Below, piece by piece: positions 8,265 through 17,462 of a stretch of DNA of 64,000 bases. The DNA is taken from the NCBI RefSeq assembly GCF_014645655.1, contig NZ_BMMD01000013.1:1-64000 (forward strand), given 5' to 3'. Position 1 is the stretch's first letter. Every line of letters starts with the position of its first letter. Under the pieces are notes generated by a model. It ran no database searches. It saw only the letters and a program-made list of their open reading frames with translations, and had not been told where the DNA came from. The translations under genes and the position numbers were made by a program. The stretch comes from Agromyces bauzanensis. GTDB lineage: Bacteria; Actinomycetota; Actinomycetes; Actinomycetales; Microbacteriaceae.

Positions 8265-9239
8265 TCAGTCGACGACGGCGAACTCGGTCTCGAGCACTGC
8301 CTCCGCGGCCTTCTCGTTGCCGAGCGCGGCGAGGAAGTGCTCGGCGTCGAGTGCGGCGGTCGCACCGGTGCCCGCCGCGGTGACGGCCTGACGGTAGGTC
8401 GGGTCGATGACGTCGCCGGCTGCGAAGACGCCTGCGACGGACGTCCGCGTCGAGCGCCCCTCCACGGCGATCGTGCCCTCGGGGGTGAGGTCGAGCTTGC
8501 CATGCACGAGGTGCGTGCGCGGATCGTTGCCGATCGCCACGAAGAGGCCGTCGAGGTCGAGGCCGCGCACGTCACCAGTGACGGTGTCGCGGAGGCTGAC
8601 GCCGCTCACCTTGGACTCGCCGTGGATCGCCGTGACCTCGGCGTTCCAGACGAACTCGATCTTCTCGTTGTCGAACGTGCGCTGCTGCATGATCTTGGAC
8701 GCCTTGAGCGTGTCACGGCGGTGGATGACGTAGACCTTGTCGGCGAAGCGGGTGAGGAAGTTCGCCTCCTCCATGGCCGAGTCGCCGCCACCGACGACCG
8801 CGATCGTCTTCTGGCGGAAGAAGAACCCGTCGCACGTGGCGCACCACGACAGGCCATGACCCGAGAAGACCTCCTCTTCGGGCAGACCGAGCTTGCGGTA
8901 GGCCGAGCCGGTCGCATAGATGATCGCCCGAGCCTCCTCGACGCCGCCGTTGCCGAGCTTCACGCGCTTGACGAGACCGTCGAGCTCGAGCTCGACGACA
9001 TCGTCGTAGACGACCTCGGTGCCGAATCGCTCGGCCTGGGCCTGGAACTTGGCCATCAGGTCGGGGCCCATGATGCCCTCAGGGAAGCCGGGATAGTTCT
9101 CGACCTCCGTGGTGTTCATGAGTTCGCCGCCGATCTCGACCGAACTCGCGATGAGCAGCGGCTTCAACTCTGCGCGCGCGGCATAGATGGCCGCCGTGAA
9201 CCCTGCCGGGCCCGATCCGATGATAATGATGTCGCGCAA
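8265..9239 (-). CDS. trxB: thioredoxin-disulfide reductase
   Basis: 324 residues. FAD-binding GSGPAGFTAAIYAAR is at the N-terminus, the redox pair WCATC at residues 133-136, the NADPH-binding GGGDSAMEEA follows, and the second FAD motif is GVFAAGDV. It transfers electrons from NADPH to the thioredoxin encoded next door. The start is taken as TTG 9239, which has AGGAG 5 nt upstream; GTG 9245 in the same frame touches the same AGGAG and is less likely. Confidence 0.95.
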   Translation of the reverse strand: MRDIIIIGSGPAGFTAAIYAARAELKPLLIASSVEIGGELMNTTEVENYPGFPEGIMGPDLMAKFQAQAERFGTEVVYDDVVELELDGLVKRVKLGNGGVEEARAIIYATGSAYRKLGLPEEEVFSGHGLSWCATCDGFFFRQKTIAVVGGGDSAMEEANFLTRFADKVYVIHRRDTLKASKIMQQRTFDNEKIEFVWNAEVTAIHGESKVSGVSLRDTVTGDVRGLDLDGLFVAIGNDPRTHLVHGKLDLTPEGTIAVEGRSTRTSVAGVFAAGDVIDPTYRQAVTAAGTGATAALDAEHFLAALGNEKAAEAVLETEFAVVD

Positions 9240-9396
9240 CGCCACTCCTCTGATCACTGCCTGCATCGGGCACCCACACGAGCGGATGCCACGACATTGT
9301 GAACACAGTCTAGGCGGCGAGTATTCCGGCGGTCTGTACGACAGCGCACGTTCGGGTGGCCCGCCCACGCGGCATCCGCGGACTCCGCCGGTTCGG

Positions 9397-11013
9397 TCAA
9401 TCGCGGCCGACGCGGCGCAGGAGCGGCTCGGCGAAGGCACGCAGCTCCTTCGACCGGAGCATCCACAGCAGGCCGAAGTAGAGCACCGCCATGGCGGTGC
9501 CGATGGCCGCCATGGAGACGATGGCGCCGATGCGATCGGCGATCGCGAAGCCGCCCTCGGTGTAGCCGCCGAGGGCCGCGAGCAAGCCGAGGCCGGCGAC
9601 GACCGGGACAACGGCGGCAGCAAGGTCGCGCGCGAGGCTGCCGATGATGCGACGCCCGTCGATGCGGTCGAGACGCCGGCGGAGGAGGCCGATCGCGAGG
9701 AGCAGCTGTGCGGTCGTGGCGATCGTGGTGGACAGGGCCACGCCGACGGCAATCCACTCGACGGGCAGGAAGATGCAGGTCAGGGCCCCGATCGAGAAGA
9801 CCACGACCTGGAAGAGCGTGAAGAAGAACGGCGTGCGGGTGTCGCCGAGCGCGTAGAACGTGCGCTGCACGATGAACAGGATGCTGAAGCCGACGAGGCC
9901 GATCGCGAAGGCGATGATGACGTTGCCGAGGGCGGAGGCGCCGGCGAGGCCGGGCTGGAAGACCGCGGCGAACGGATAGGCGACCACGACGAGCACGGCG
10001 CTGGCAAGGACGAGGATCAGCGACACGCCCCGAACGGCGCTCGACAGGTCGTCACGAACGCGGTCGAGGGCGCCGCCGGCCGCATGCTCGCTCATGCGCG
10101 TGAAGTACGCCGTGGCGATCGACACGGTGATGACGGAATGCGGAAGCATGAACACGAGCCACGCGGCGTCGATCGCCGCGAGCGACGCGGCCTGGTTGGA
10201 GGCGATCAGCACGACCTGCGTCTGCACGATCCCCGCGAGTGTCGTGAGCAGAAGCATGCCGAAGGTCCATCCGGCCATCCGGCCCGCGGCGCTGAGGCCC
10301 ACACCCCGCCAATGGAAGTCGGGCCGGTAGCGCAGGCCGATGCGCCGCCAGAACCAGAAAAGCACGACCGCCTGCGCCACGATGCCGAGCGTGGCCGAGC
10401 CCGCGAGCAGCGCGACCATTCCGGGGGTCCACTCCCCCACGCTGCGATCGCCTTCAGGGTCGAAGCCGAAGAGCAGCCCGAATGCCACGAGGCCGATGAG
10501 GGCGACGATGTTGTTGAGCACCGGCACCCACGTGAAGGGGCCGAAGCTCCGACGTGCGTTCAGCACCTCGCCGAGCAGTGTGTACAGCCCATAGAAGAAG
10601 ATCTGCGGGAGGCACCACCAAGCGAAGGCGATCGCGAGCGGCAGGATCTCGGGATTCGAACCGGCGTAGATCCACGCCAGCACGGGGGCGAGGGCGGTCG
10701 CGACGACGGTCGCGGCGCCGATGACGACGAGGGCGAGCGTGAGCAGCTTGTTGATGTAGCCGCTGCCACCGTCGGCGTGCGTGCTGGCCCGCACGATCTG
10801 CGGCACGAGCACGGCGCTCAGCACGCCGCCTGCGACGATCACGTAGACGGTGTTCGGGAGGCCGTTGGCGACGGCGAACGCGTCGGCGCTCGCGGAACCG
10901 ACGACGCCGATCGTGCCGGCCAGCACGATCGCCTTCAGGAATCCGAGCATGCGCGACACGATCGTGCCCGACGCGAGGAATACGCTGGCGCGCCCGATGC
11001 GGTCCTCAGCCAC
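9397..11013 (-). CDS. murJ: lipid II flippase MurJ (MviN family)
   Basis: 538 residues with about fourteen hydrophobic segments and the MviN/MurJ signatures: SRMLGFLKAIVLAGTIG near the N-terminus, DAFAVANGLPN and FYALGDTRTPF. It moves lipid-linked peptidoglycan precursor across the cytoplasmic membrane. GTG 11013 has GGAGAG about 8 nt upstream and overlaps the end of the DUF6049 gene by 8 bp, so the genes are co-translated. The long C-terminal kinase-like domain seen in mycobacterial MurJ is absent. Confidence 0.93.
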   Translation of the reverse strand: MAEDRIGRASVFLASGTIVSRMLGFLKAIVLAGTIGVVGSASADAFAVANGLPNTVYVIVAGGVLSAVLVPQIVRASTHADGGSGYINKLLTLALVVIGAATVVATALAPVLAWIYAGSNPEILPLAIAFAWWCLPQIFFYGLYTLLGEVLNARRSFGPFTWVPVLNNIVALIGLVAFGLLFGFDPEGDRSVGEWTPGMVALLAGSATLGIVAQAVVLFWFWRRIGLRYRPDFHWRGVGLSAAGRMAGWTFGMLLLTTLAGIVQTQVVLIASNQAASLAAIDAAWLVFMLPHSVITVSIATAYFTRMSEHAAGGALDRVRDDLSSAVRGVSLILVLASAVLVVVAYPFAAVFQPGLAGASALGNVIIAFAIGLVGFSILFIVQRTFYALGDTRTPFFFTLFQVVVFSIGALTCIFLPVEWIAVGVALSTTIATTAQLLLAIGLLRRRLDRIDGRRIIGSLARDLAAAVVPVVAGLGLLAALGGYTEGGFAIADRIGAIVSMAAIGTAMAVLYFGLLWMLRSKELRAFAEPLLRRVGRD

Positions 11014-13411
11014 GCGTGCCGCTCTCCGCGTCGGTGTCCGCTTGGGTGTCGGATGTCTCGGTGTCCGTGTCCGACGTCGGCGCGACCGCGTCGGTTTCGG
11101 TGTCCGCGTCGGTGCCGGATGCCTCGGTGTCGGATGCCTCGACCTCTGCGCCCTCGGCGGTGGCATCCGCCGCCTGATCGGAGCGAGCACGGCGACGGCG
11201 ACGGATGTTGCGCCAGATGCCGATGCCGAACACGAGCACGACGAGGGTCGCGAGGATCGTGGCGCCGAGGCCCTCCCAGTCGGCCTGCACATTCGCGGGG
11301 ATGGTGACCGAATCGCCGATGGGAACGCCGGTCGGCGACGTGAGCGAGACCACGAGGGACACGTCGCCGTTGCCGACACCCGCCACGACGGGCACGCGCA
11401 CTGTGCTTCGCGACTCGGGCTCGACCGTGACCTCGATGCGGTCCTCCACGATGAGCCTGCCGTTCGACGGGTCCACCTCGACCAGGACCGTGACGGGGTA
11501 CGGCAGGCCGTTGTCGATGGTGGTCGGGACACCCGTCTCAGTGGACACCACGTTGATCGGGCTCGACTGCACGACCGAGACCGATCCGATGATTTCGCGC
11601 TGGTCGACGAGCCAGTCGCCGACGGCCGAGGTCCACGACTCGGGGTCGTCGAGCCAGGTGACGTCGAGGAGCGACATGAGGTCGCGACGCGTCGGCGCGG
11701 TGAGCAGGCGATCGTCGGCGAGGACGCTCGCGAACGACACGACCTCGGCCTCGGCGGCGATCATGCGTGAGACGTTCGCGCGCCGGTCGTCGGCCTCGAC
11801 GCCGTCGACGAGCGTGCGCGTCACGGGCGGTGCGCCGATCGCGTCGGCGAGCCCGGCGAGCGTCGACCACCCCGACCCCTCGAGCTCGTCGATCAGCGCC
11901 GAGACGCGGTCGGAACGCGCGGGTGCACCGCGGTCGAATGACGCGAGCACGGTGGTGCGGGCGGAAGCGGCGTCGAGGGCGAGCTCCGAGAGCACTCGGC
12001 CGGTCGCGGCGCGCCACGCGGCATCGGTCTGTGCGGCGGCGGCGGCGCGCAGTGGCTCGGTGAGTCCCGCGTCGGCGACCAGTGCCGTGGAGGCATCGAT
12101 CGTGGCCGACGCCGAGGTCGGCCCGTCGACGGGCGCCGCGTTCGTCGGGGCGAGCAGCGCCGTCGTCAGGCCGGCAGCGTCCAGGTACGCGAGATCGCCT
12201 GGCGCGACCGTGTCGTCGGCGGGCCAGGCGATGTCGGTGCGGGTGTACGGCCAGGCGAGGAGGTCGTCTGTCGTGGGCACCGCGCCGGGTGTCGAGGGCT
12301 CCGCAGCAGCCTCCGTCGGCTCGACACCGTCGGCGTCGGCATCCGTGCCATCACCGTCGGTGGGAGTGAAGTCCGCCGGATCCATCGCGTCTTCGAACGA
12401 GGTCGGCGACAGCAGCCCGGGCAGGCCCACCTGCGACTGCACGGCAAGGTCGGCGTCGGCGTAGGCGAGCGGGAAGATCTCATTCGCGAGCCCCGAGAGC
12501 CGCTCGAGCCAGGCGATCGCCGAGGCCGGTGCGCTCGAGCCGAGCACCCGGATCGAGGCCAGGATGCGCGGGTCGAGCCCGATCGCGACGCGACGGCCCG
12601 CGAGCGCGTCGAGCTGGCGGGTCAACACGCCCGTCGGGCCGGTCCAGTTCTCGAGCTGCGTCGCGGGGATCAGGCCCGAGGGCCCGCCCCCCACGGGGAC
12701 CGTGACCGGTGCGACGAGCGCCACGGCGACGGAACCGCCGGCCGGAACGTCGGCGTTCGGATACGCATCGGTGCCCGTGGCGACCACGGTGTCGCCCACG
12801 ACGAGCTCCGCGCCGAGGCCGACGATGGGCGAGCCCGCGAGATCGGCGAACAACTCGGGCGCGATCGTGAAGGGCACGAGCACGGTGCCACCAGCGGAGA
12901 GCCCGCGTGACTCGCCCTCGGCGAGCGGAACCGCGGCGCCACCGATTCCGGCGCCGGAACCGCCGCCGACCGCGAGCCAGTCGTCGAGCTCGGCCTCGTC
13001 GTCGATCACGGCGCCTGCGTGGACGAGCCGGACGCGGCCGGGTGCGACGGCCTCGCCGGTCGCGTTCTCGATCTCGACCGTGATCGTGACGGGTGCGGAG
13101 ACCGTCAGGCTCGTGGAGATGGTGGGCGAGACCCGCACGCGGAGGCCGGCCTCCTCGCCGTCGACCGACTGGGGCGGTCGTGATTTCGCGGCGCCCGACG
13201 CGCCGCCGGCACCGGCGGCACCCCCGCCTCCGATGCCGAGCATCGCCTGCAGGCCGGCGGGATCGACGCCCGCCGTCGCGGCGATCGGGGCGGCGGCGAT
13301 GCCGGCGAGGGCGGCCACCGCGAGGCCGACCACGACGGCACGGCCGCGGCGCCTCGAGCGGGGAGTTGGTGAGTCGGCGCGGCGACGCGCTGGTTTCACC
13401 TCGGCCACCAT
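11006..13411 (-). CDS. DUF6049 family membrane-anchored extracytoplasmic protein
   Basis: 801 residues. A basic N-terminus is followed by a hydrophobic helix at about residues 25-48, then a long extracytoplasmic region with Ig-like beta-sandwich character, and a C-terminal helix (ILATLVVLVFGIGIW) before a basic RRRRR stretch and an acidic D/T/E-rich tail. The topology is therefore anchored at both ends. The family is found beside murJ and cca in Microbacteriaceae; its function is unknown and a link to cell-envelope assembly is inference. ATG 13411 sits 7 nt after a TAGAAT -10 element on the minus strand, suggesting a leaderless transcript that continues into murJ. Confidence 0.85.
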   Translation of the reverse strand: MVAEVKPARRRADSPTPRSRRRGRAVVVGLAVAALAGIAAAPIAATAGVDPAGLQAMLGIGGGGAAGAGGASGAAKSRPPQSVDGEEAGLRVRVSPTISTSLTVSAPVTITVEIENATGEAVAPGRVRLVHAGAVIDDEAELDDWLAVGGGSGAGIGGAAVPLAEGESRGLSAGGTVLVPFTIAPELFADLAGSPIVGLGAELVVGDTVVATGTDAYPNADVPAGGSVAVALVAPVTVPVGGGPSGLIPATQLENWTGPTGVLTRQLDALAGRRVAIGLDPRILASIRVLGSSAPASAIAWLERLSGLANEIFPLAYADADLAVQSQVGLPGLLSPTSFEDAMDPADFTPTDGDGTDADADGVEPTEAAAEPSTPGAVPTTDDLLAWPYTRTDIAWPADDTVAPGDLAYLDAAGLTTALLAPTNAAPVDGPTSASATIDASTALVADAGLTEPLRAAAAAQTDAAWRAATGRVLSELALDAASARTTVLASFDRGAPARSDRVSALIDELEGSGWSTLAGLADAIGAPPVTRTLVDGVEADDRRANVSRMIAAEAEVVSFASVLADDRLLTAPTRRDLMSLLDVTWLDDPESWTSAVGDWLVDQREIIGSVSVVQSSPINVVSTETGVPTTIDNGLPYPVTVLVEVDPSNGRLIVEDRIEVTVEPESRSTVRVPVVAGVGNGDVSLVVSLTSPTGVPIGDSVTIPANVQADWEGLGATILATLVVLVFGIGIWRNIRRRRRARSDQAADATAEGAEVEASDTEASGTDADTETDAVAPTSDTDTETSDTQADTDAESGTRG

Positions 13412-13508
13412 GCAGGCGATTCTACGGCGTGGGCCCGGGGCATCCGGTCGGCGTCCACAGGCGCGCGTGGGACGGGCCGCCCGGCGTTCGCCGCTTAACA
13501 TAGGGGGC
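13412..13508. promoter_or_regulatory. divergent pair of leaderless promoters (DUF6049 / cca)
   Basis: In this 97-bp gap, TAGAAT (13419-13424, minus) lies 7 nt before the DUF6049 ATG and TAACAT (13496-13501, plus) lies 7 nt before the cca ATG. With transcription starting about 7 nt after a -10 element, both messages would begin at the start codon. Confidence 0.55.
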
Positions 13509-14939
13509 ATGCAGAGTGTCGCGGCGGCCCTCGACCGCCTGGGCGAGCTGGCCGCTTCGCCGACCGTCGCGAAGCTCGCAGCGGCCTTCGAGGCGGCCGA
13601 CCACGAGATCGCCCTCGTCGGCGGACCGGTGCGCGACGCGTTCCTCGGCCGGCAGGTGAGCGACCTGGACTTCACGACGGATGCCACGCCCGACCAGATC
13701 CTCGAGATCGTGAAGCCGATCGCCGGCGCTCACTGGGACGTCGGCCGCGACTTCGGCACGATCGGCGCGAAGATCGCCGGCGAGACGGTGGAGATCACGA
13801 CCTACCGCTCCGACGCGTACGACGGAGCCTCGCGCAAGCCCGAGGTCGTATTCGGCTCGACGCTCGACGACGACCTCACGCGACGCGACTTCACGGTGAA
13901 CGCCTTGGCCCTGCGCCTCCCCGAGCTCACCCTCGTCGACCCATCGGGCGGCGTGGAGGACCTCATCGCGGGCATCCTGCGCACGCCCGCAGCCCCCGAG
14001 CAGTCGTTCGGCGACGACCCGCTGCGGATGCTCCGTGCCGCCCGCTTCTCGGCCCAGCTCGGCTTCGTGATCGAGGAGGGCACGCGCGCCGCGATGTTCG
14101 AGCTCGCGCCGCAGATCGACCGGATCTCGGCGGAGCGCGTTCGCGACGAGCTATCGAAACTGCTCCTGACCGCGACGCCTCGCGGCGGCATCCGGCTGCT
14201 CGTGGATTCGGGGCTCGCCGAGCGATTCATCCCCGAGATCCCCGCGCTGCGGCTCGAGGTCGACGAGCACCATCACCACAAGGACGTGTACGAGCACTCG
14301 CTCATGGTGCTCGACCAGGCGATCGACTACGAGGTCTCTCGCGGCCGGATGGCGTCGCCCGACCTCGTCCTGCGGCTCGCGGCGCTGCTGCACGACATCG
14401 GCAAGCCGGCCACGCGACGGCTCGAGCCGGGCGGGGCTGTGTCGTTCCACCACCACGACATGGTGGGCGCGAAGCTCGCCCGCAAGCGGCTCCGCGCGCT
14501 GCGCTTCGACAACGACACGATCGCGGCCGTCTCGCGCCTCATCGAGCTGCACCTGCGCTTCTTCGGGTACACCGACGGCGTCTGGTCGGACTCGGCCGTG
14601 CGTCGTTACGTGCGCGACGCAGGCGATCAGCTCGAGCGGCTGCACATCCTCACGCGAGCGGATGTCACGACCCGAAACCGCCGCAAGGCGGACCGCCTCG
14701 CGTTCGCCTACGACGACCTCGAGGAGCGCATCGCGGTGCTCGCCGAGGAGGAGGAGCTCGCCGCCGTGCGCCCCGAGCTCGACGGGCGGCAGATCATGCA
14801 GCTCCTCGGCCTCAAGCCCGGGCCGCTCGTGGGCGAGGCGTACCGCTTCCTGCTCGACGTGCGGCTCGACGAGGGACCCATCGGTCCGGATGCCGCGGCC
14901 GAGCGCCTGCGCGCCTGGTGGGCGCGTCGCGCCGACTGA
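13509..14939 (+). CDS. cca: CCA tRNA nucleotidyltransferase
   Basis: 476 residues. The N-terminal nucleotidyltransferase core has GGPVRDAFLG and the catalytic carboxylates in SDLDFTTDA, then DLTRRDFTVNALAL and the DDPLRMLRAARFSAQLGF region. The C-terminal half contains an HD domain (LLHDIGKPATR). This is the actinobacterial PcnB/Cca type with HD domain. It adds or repairs the 3' CCA of tRNAs. ATG 13509 follows the -10 element by 7 nt; an AGGGGGC stretch could alternatively act as a ribosome binding site. Confidence 0.95.
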   Translation: MQSVAAALDRLGELAASPTVAKLAAAFEAADHEIALVGGPVRDAFLGRQVSDLDFTTDATPDQILEIVKPIAGAHWDVGRDFGTIGAKIAGETVEITTYRSDAYDGASRKPEVVFGSTLDDDLTRRDFTVNALALRLPELTLVDPSGGVEDLIAGILRTPAAPEQSFGDDPLRMLRAARFSAQLGFVIEEGTRAAMFELAPQIDRISAERVRDELSKLLLTATPRGGIRLLVDSGLAERFIPEIPALRLEVDEHHHHKDVYEHSLMVLDQAIDYEVSRGRMASPDLVLRLAALLHDIGKPATRRLEPGGAVSFHHHDMVGAKLARKRLRALRFDNDTIAAVSRLIELHLRFFGYTDGVWSDSAVRRYVRDAGDQLERLHILTRADVTTRNRRKADRLAFAYDDLEERIAVLAEEEELAAVRPELDGRQIMQLLGLKPGPLVGEAYRFLLDVRLDEGPIGPDAAAERLRAWWARRAD

Positions 14940-14973
14940 CCCGTCCCCGTCCCTCTCTCCTCCCTCGCCCCGG

Positions 14974-15042
14974 CGAGTGTTAACGTTCGGTCCCCAGTGA
15001 TAACGTTCTGGGTCGCACGAATCCGGCCAACGTTAACACTCG
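14974..15042. repeat. inverted repeat, perfect 14-bp arms (CGAGTGTTAACGTT)
   Basis: CGAGTGTTAACGTT at 14974-14987 is mirrored by AACGTTAACACTCG at 15029-15042, with 41 bp between; a further ATAACGTT lies inside. A relative with the same GCGAGTGT..ACACTCGC ends occurs at 16118-16190, on the other side of the next gene. It could also terminate cca transcription. Confidence 0.8.
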
Positions 15043-15157
15043 CGGCGTGGCGCGGCGGGGCGGAGACTCGTCCTCGACAGGCCGGGCGAGTTGAGTCGAC
15101 CCGGTGAGGTGTCCTCCCTGGGCCAACGGGCGGGGCTTCGCGCGGCACAGTTAGCGC

Positions 15158-16102
15158 GTGGACGATTGGGAAGTGCGTCGGGTGGCCGTCTTCGGGGCAC
15201 GGGATGCCGCGGTGCGAACCTCCTCCGCCGAGACGCGATCGAGCCACGTTCGCGTCCGGCGCGGAATCTACGTCGACAACTCGGACTGGGCCGAGAAGGA
15301 GCGCGAGGCGCGGCACTTCGTGCGGATGCAGACGGTCTCGGCGTCGATGAGATCGGCCCCGGTGTTCTCGCACCAATCGGCCGCGCTCATCTGGGGCCTG
15401 CCGGTCGTCGGGGTCCCGCTGCAGGTGCAGTTGATCGCCGCGGGCCGCGTCGGGGTGCGCTCGCAGCGAGGCATCCGCTGGCACAACGACGCCCTACGCG
15501 ACAGCGAGATCGCCGAAGTGGGCGGATTCCTCGTGACGAACCTCGAGCGGACGTTGGTGGATCTCGCCCGGGCGTGCACGTTTCCATCAGCGGTGGCGGC
15601 GCTCGACGCCGGCATCAGGACGTCATTCGAATCGCCGGTGGCCGGCCGGGTGCGGGGCGTGGAACCTGCGCGACTCGGCGAGTTGGTGAACGCCGCAGCG
15701 AGGCGGCGGGGCGTTCGCGCGGCACGACGAGCCGTCGCTTTCGCGGATGCTCGATCCGGTTCGGCCGGGGAATCGGTCAGCCGGGCGAACCTGCACCTGC
15801 TCGGCTTCCCGGCGCCGGAGCTTCAGGTTCCGTTCCGCCGCGACGACGGCGGGTTCGACATCGTCGACTTCGACTGGCCCGCGCTCGGCCGATTCGGGGA
15901 GTTCGACGGCCGCGGCAAGTACCTTCGCGATGAGTACACCGCGGAACGAACGATCGAGGAGATCGTCCTTGCCGAGAAGGATCGCGAGGACCGGATCCGT
16001 CGGCACCGCCCGCTCGGCGTGCGGTGGGGATGGGATGTCGCGCTCGAGCCCATGAAACTCCACCGCCACATGGTGATGCACGGTTTCCATCCAGCGGGCT
16101 GA
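15158..16102 (+). CDS. AbiEi-like / DUF559-like protein with a possible nuclease fold
   Basis: 314 residues. The N-terminal two thirds resemble AbiEi-type antitoxin-domain proteins common in Microbacteriaceae: RRGIYVD, FSHQSAALIWGLPVVG, RGIRWH and GGFLVTNLERTLVDLAR. The C-terminal part (about residues 205-270) resembles the DUF559/Vsr endonuclease fold: ESVSRANLHLLGFPAPELQV, then FDIVDFDW and EFDGRGKY, where an acidic pair and lysine could form a PD-(D/E)xK site. No partner toxin (AbiEii) gene is adjacent. GTG 15158 is the first plausible start; no strong ribosome binding site is visible. The gene stands alone between two related palindromes. Function is unknown; a role in defence is inference. 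Confidence 0.6.
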   Translation: MDDWEVRRVAVFGARDAAVRTSSAETRSSHVRVRRGIYVDNSDWAEKEREARHFVRMQTVSASMRSAPVFSHQSAALIWGLPVVGVPLQVQLIAAGRVGVRSQRGIRWHNDALRDSEIAEVGGFLVTNLERTLVDLARACTFPSAVAALDAGIRTSFESPVAGRVRGVEPARLGELVNAAARRRGVRAARRAVAFADARSGSAGESVSRANLHLLGFPAPELQVPFRRDDGGFDIVDFDWPALGRFGEFDGRGKYLRDEYTAERTIEEIVLAEKDREDRIRRHRPLGVRWGWDVALEPMKLHRHMVMHGFHPAG

Positions 16103-16117
16103 CACCTGCCATGCCCA

Positions 16118-16190
16118 CGCGAGTGTCAACGCTCCTCTCGGGATGGAGTGGCGGACCGTCATCATTCGGCGAGGAGCGTTAACACTCGCG
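16118..16190. repeat. inverted repeat, 20-bp arms with one mismatch
   Basis: CGCGAGTGTCAACGCTCCTC (16118-16137) is mirrored by GAGGAGCGTTAACACTCGCG (16171-16190). Its outer sequence is the same as the element at 14974-15042, so the AbiEi-like gene is bracketed by two members of one palindrome family. Confidence 0.85.
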
Positions 16191-16285
16191 TGAGGTGAGG
16201 TGAGGTGAGGTGAGGTGAGGTGAGGTGAGGTGAGGTGAGGTGAGGTGAGGTGAGGTGAGGTGAGGTGAGGTGAGGTGAGGTGAGG
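16191..16285 (+). repeat. pentanucleotide microsatellite, TGAGG x 19
   Basis: Nineteen uninterrupted TGAGG units (95 bp) begin directly after the inverted repeat. Frames across it translate to simple HLTSP or EVR-type repeats and are not genes. Such tracts change length by slippage; this one is about 190 bp upstream of rpsF. Confidence 0.95.
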
Positions 16286-16326
16286 AGGGGAGGGGAGGGG
16301 AGGAGAGGGGTGGGGAGGGGGCGGCG
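16286..16326 (+). repeat. G-rich tract with G-quadruplex potential
   Basis: Following the microsatellite are several runs of four or more G separated by single A or T residues, in the pattern GGGGAGGGGAGGGG, later GGGGTGGGGA. This fits a very short-loop G-quadruplex on the strand that is the non-template strand for the rpsF operon. Confidence 0.7.
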
Positions 16327-16470
16327 GGCGAATGGCGCGCGGGTGCCGCATCCGTTACACTCAGAAGGTTGCCCGTGCGCCGCAGTCGCAGCCTCCTCGG
16401 AGCGACGTATGCACAACCCTCCTGTTACAGAGAGCCTGTGACCGTTCAGTCCGAAGGAGGTGGGTTAGTC

Positions 16471-16890
16471 ATGCATCAGTACGAGCTGATGGTCATCCTC
16501 GATCCCGAGATCGACGAGCGCACCGTTGCTCCCAGCCTTGACAAGTTCCTCAACGTCATCCGGAACGATGGCGGAACGATCGACAAGATCGATATCTGGG
16601 GACGCCGTCGCCTGGCCTACGAGATCAACAAGAAGTCCGAGGGCATCTACGCCGTCGTCGACTTCACGGCCGAGTCCACGACCACCGACGAGCTCGACCG
16701 CCAGCTGAACCTCAGCGAGGCCGTCATGCGCACCAAGGTGCTCCGCGCCGAAGAGGCGATCGCCCAGGTCGCCGCCCACGCGAAGGCTCAGGAGGAAAAG
16801 GCCGCGAAGAAGGCCGCCGCCTCTGCGAAGGCCAGCGCGAAGGCCGCTGCCGCGGCATCCGCCCCCGTCTCGGCCACGAAGGACGCCTAG
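16471..16890 (+). CDS. rpsF: 30S ribosomal protein S6
   Basis: 139 residues. The core ([19 protein letters not shown], then [20 protein letters not shown]) is typical S6; the extra C-terminal ~40 residues are an alanine/lysine-rich tail seen in many actinobacteria. S6 binds 16S rRNA with S18, encoded two genes downstream. ATG 16471 follows AAGGAGGT at ideal spacing. First gene of the rpsF-ssb-rpsR-rplI operon. Confidence 0.97.
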   Translation: MHQYELMVILDPEIDERTVAPSLDKFLNVIRNDGGTIDKIDIWGRRRLAYEINKKSEGIYAVVDFTAESTTTDELDRQLNLSEAVMRTKVLRAEEAIAQVAAHAKAQEEKAAKKAAASAKASAKAAAAASAPVSATKDA

Positions 16891-16895
16891 TCCCC

Positions 16896-17417
16896 ATGGC
16901 CGGCGAGACCATCATCACCGTGGTGGGCAACCTCACTGCAGATCCCGAGCTGCGATACACGCAGAACGGCCTGGCGGTTGCCAACTTCACCATCGCGTCC
17001 ACGCCCCGCACGTTCGACCGTCAGGCGAACGAGTGGAAGGACGGTGAAGCGCTGTTCCTGCGCGCGAGCTGCTGGCGTGAATTCGCCGAGCACGTGGCGG
17101 GTTCACTCACCAAGGGTTCCCGGGTCATCGCTTCCGGGCGTCTCAAGCAGCGTTCCTACGAGACGAAGGAAGGCGAGAAGCGCACCACCATCGAGCTCGA
17201 GGTCGACGAGATCGGCCCGAGCCTGCGCTACGCCACCGCGTCCGTGACGCGCGCCCAGTCGAGCCGCGGTGCGGTCGGAGGCGGCTCCTACGGCGGCGGC
17301 CAGTCCGACGACGCATGGGCGCCCAGCGCTCCCGCGGCCACGCAGTCGGGCCAGGCCTCCGGCGGCGACGTCTGGAACGCGCCCGGTACCAACTACGGCG
17401 ACGAGACCCCCTTCTAG
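16896..17417 (+). CDS. ssb: single-stranded DNA-binding protein
   Basis: 173 residues. The OB-fold occupies residues 1-115 ([20 protein letters not shown], then [18 protein letters not shown]). A glycine/serine/alanine-rich linker follows, and the acidic tip ends DETPF, the site that recruits replication and repair proteins. Lies 5 bp after rpsF with no obvious ribosome binding site of its own, suggesting translational coupling. Confidence 0.95.
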   Translation: MAGETIITVVGNLTADPELRYTQNGLAVANFTIASTPRTFDRQANEWKDGEALFLRASCWREFAEHVAGSLTKGSRVIASGRLKQRSYETKEGEKRTTIELEVDEIGPSLRYATASVTRAQSSRGAVGGGSYGGGQSDDAWAPSAPAATQSGQASGGDVWNAPGTNYGDETPF

Positions 17418-17462
17418 TACTCAGCGGGCCTTGCGACCCGCACCATCAAGACAGGAAAACCA

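Noticed and set aside
9187-11307. Plus-strand 706-codon frame opposite trxB and murJ
   Set aside because: Antisense shadow with D/E/R/H-rich composition; murJ and trxB have clear motifs on the minus strand.
15623-16416. Minus-strand frames with HLTSP repeats
   Set aside because: Generated by the TGAGG microsatellite, with no homology and no fixed start; not a gene.
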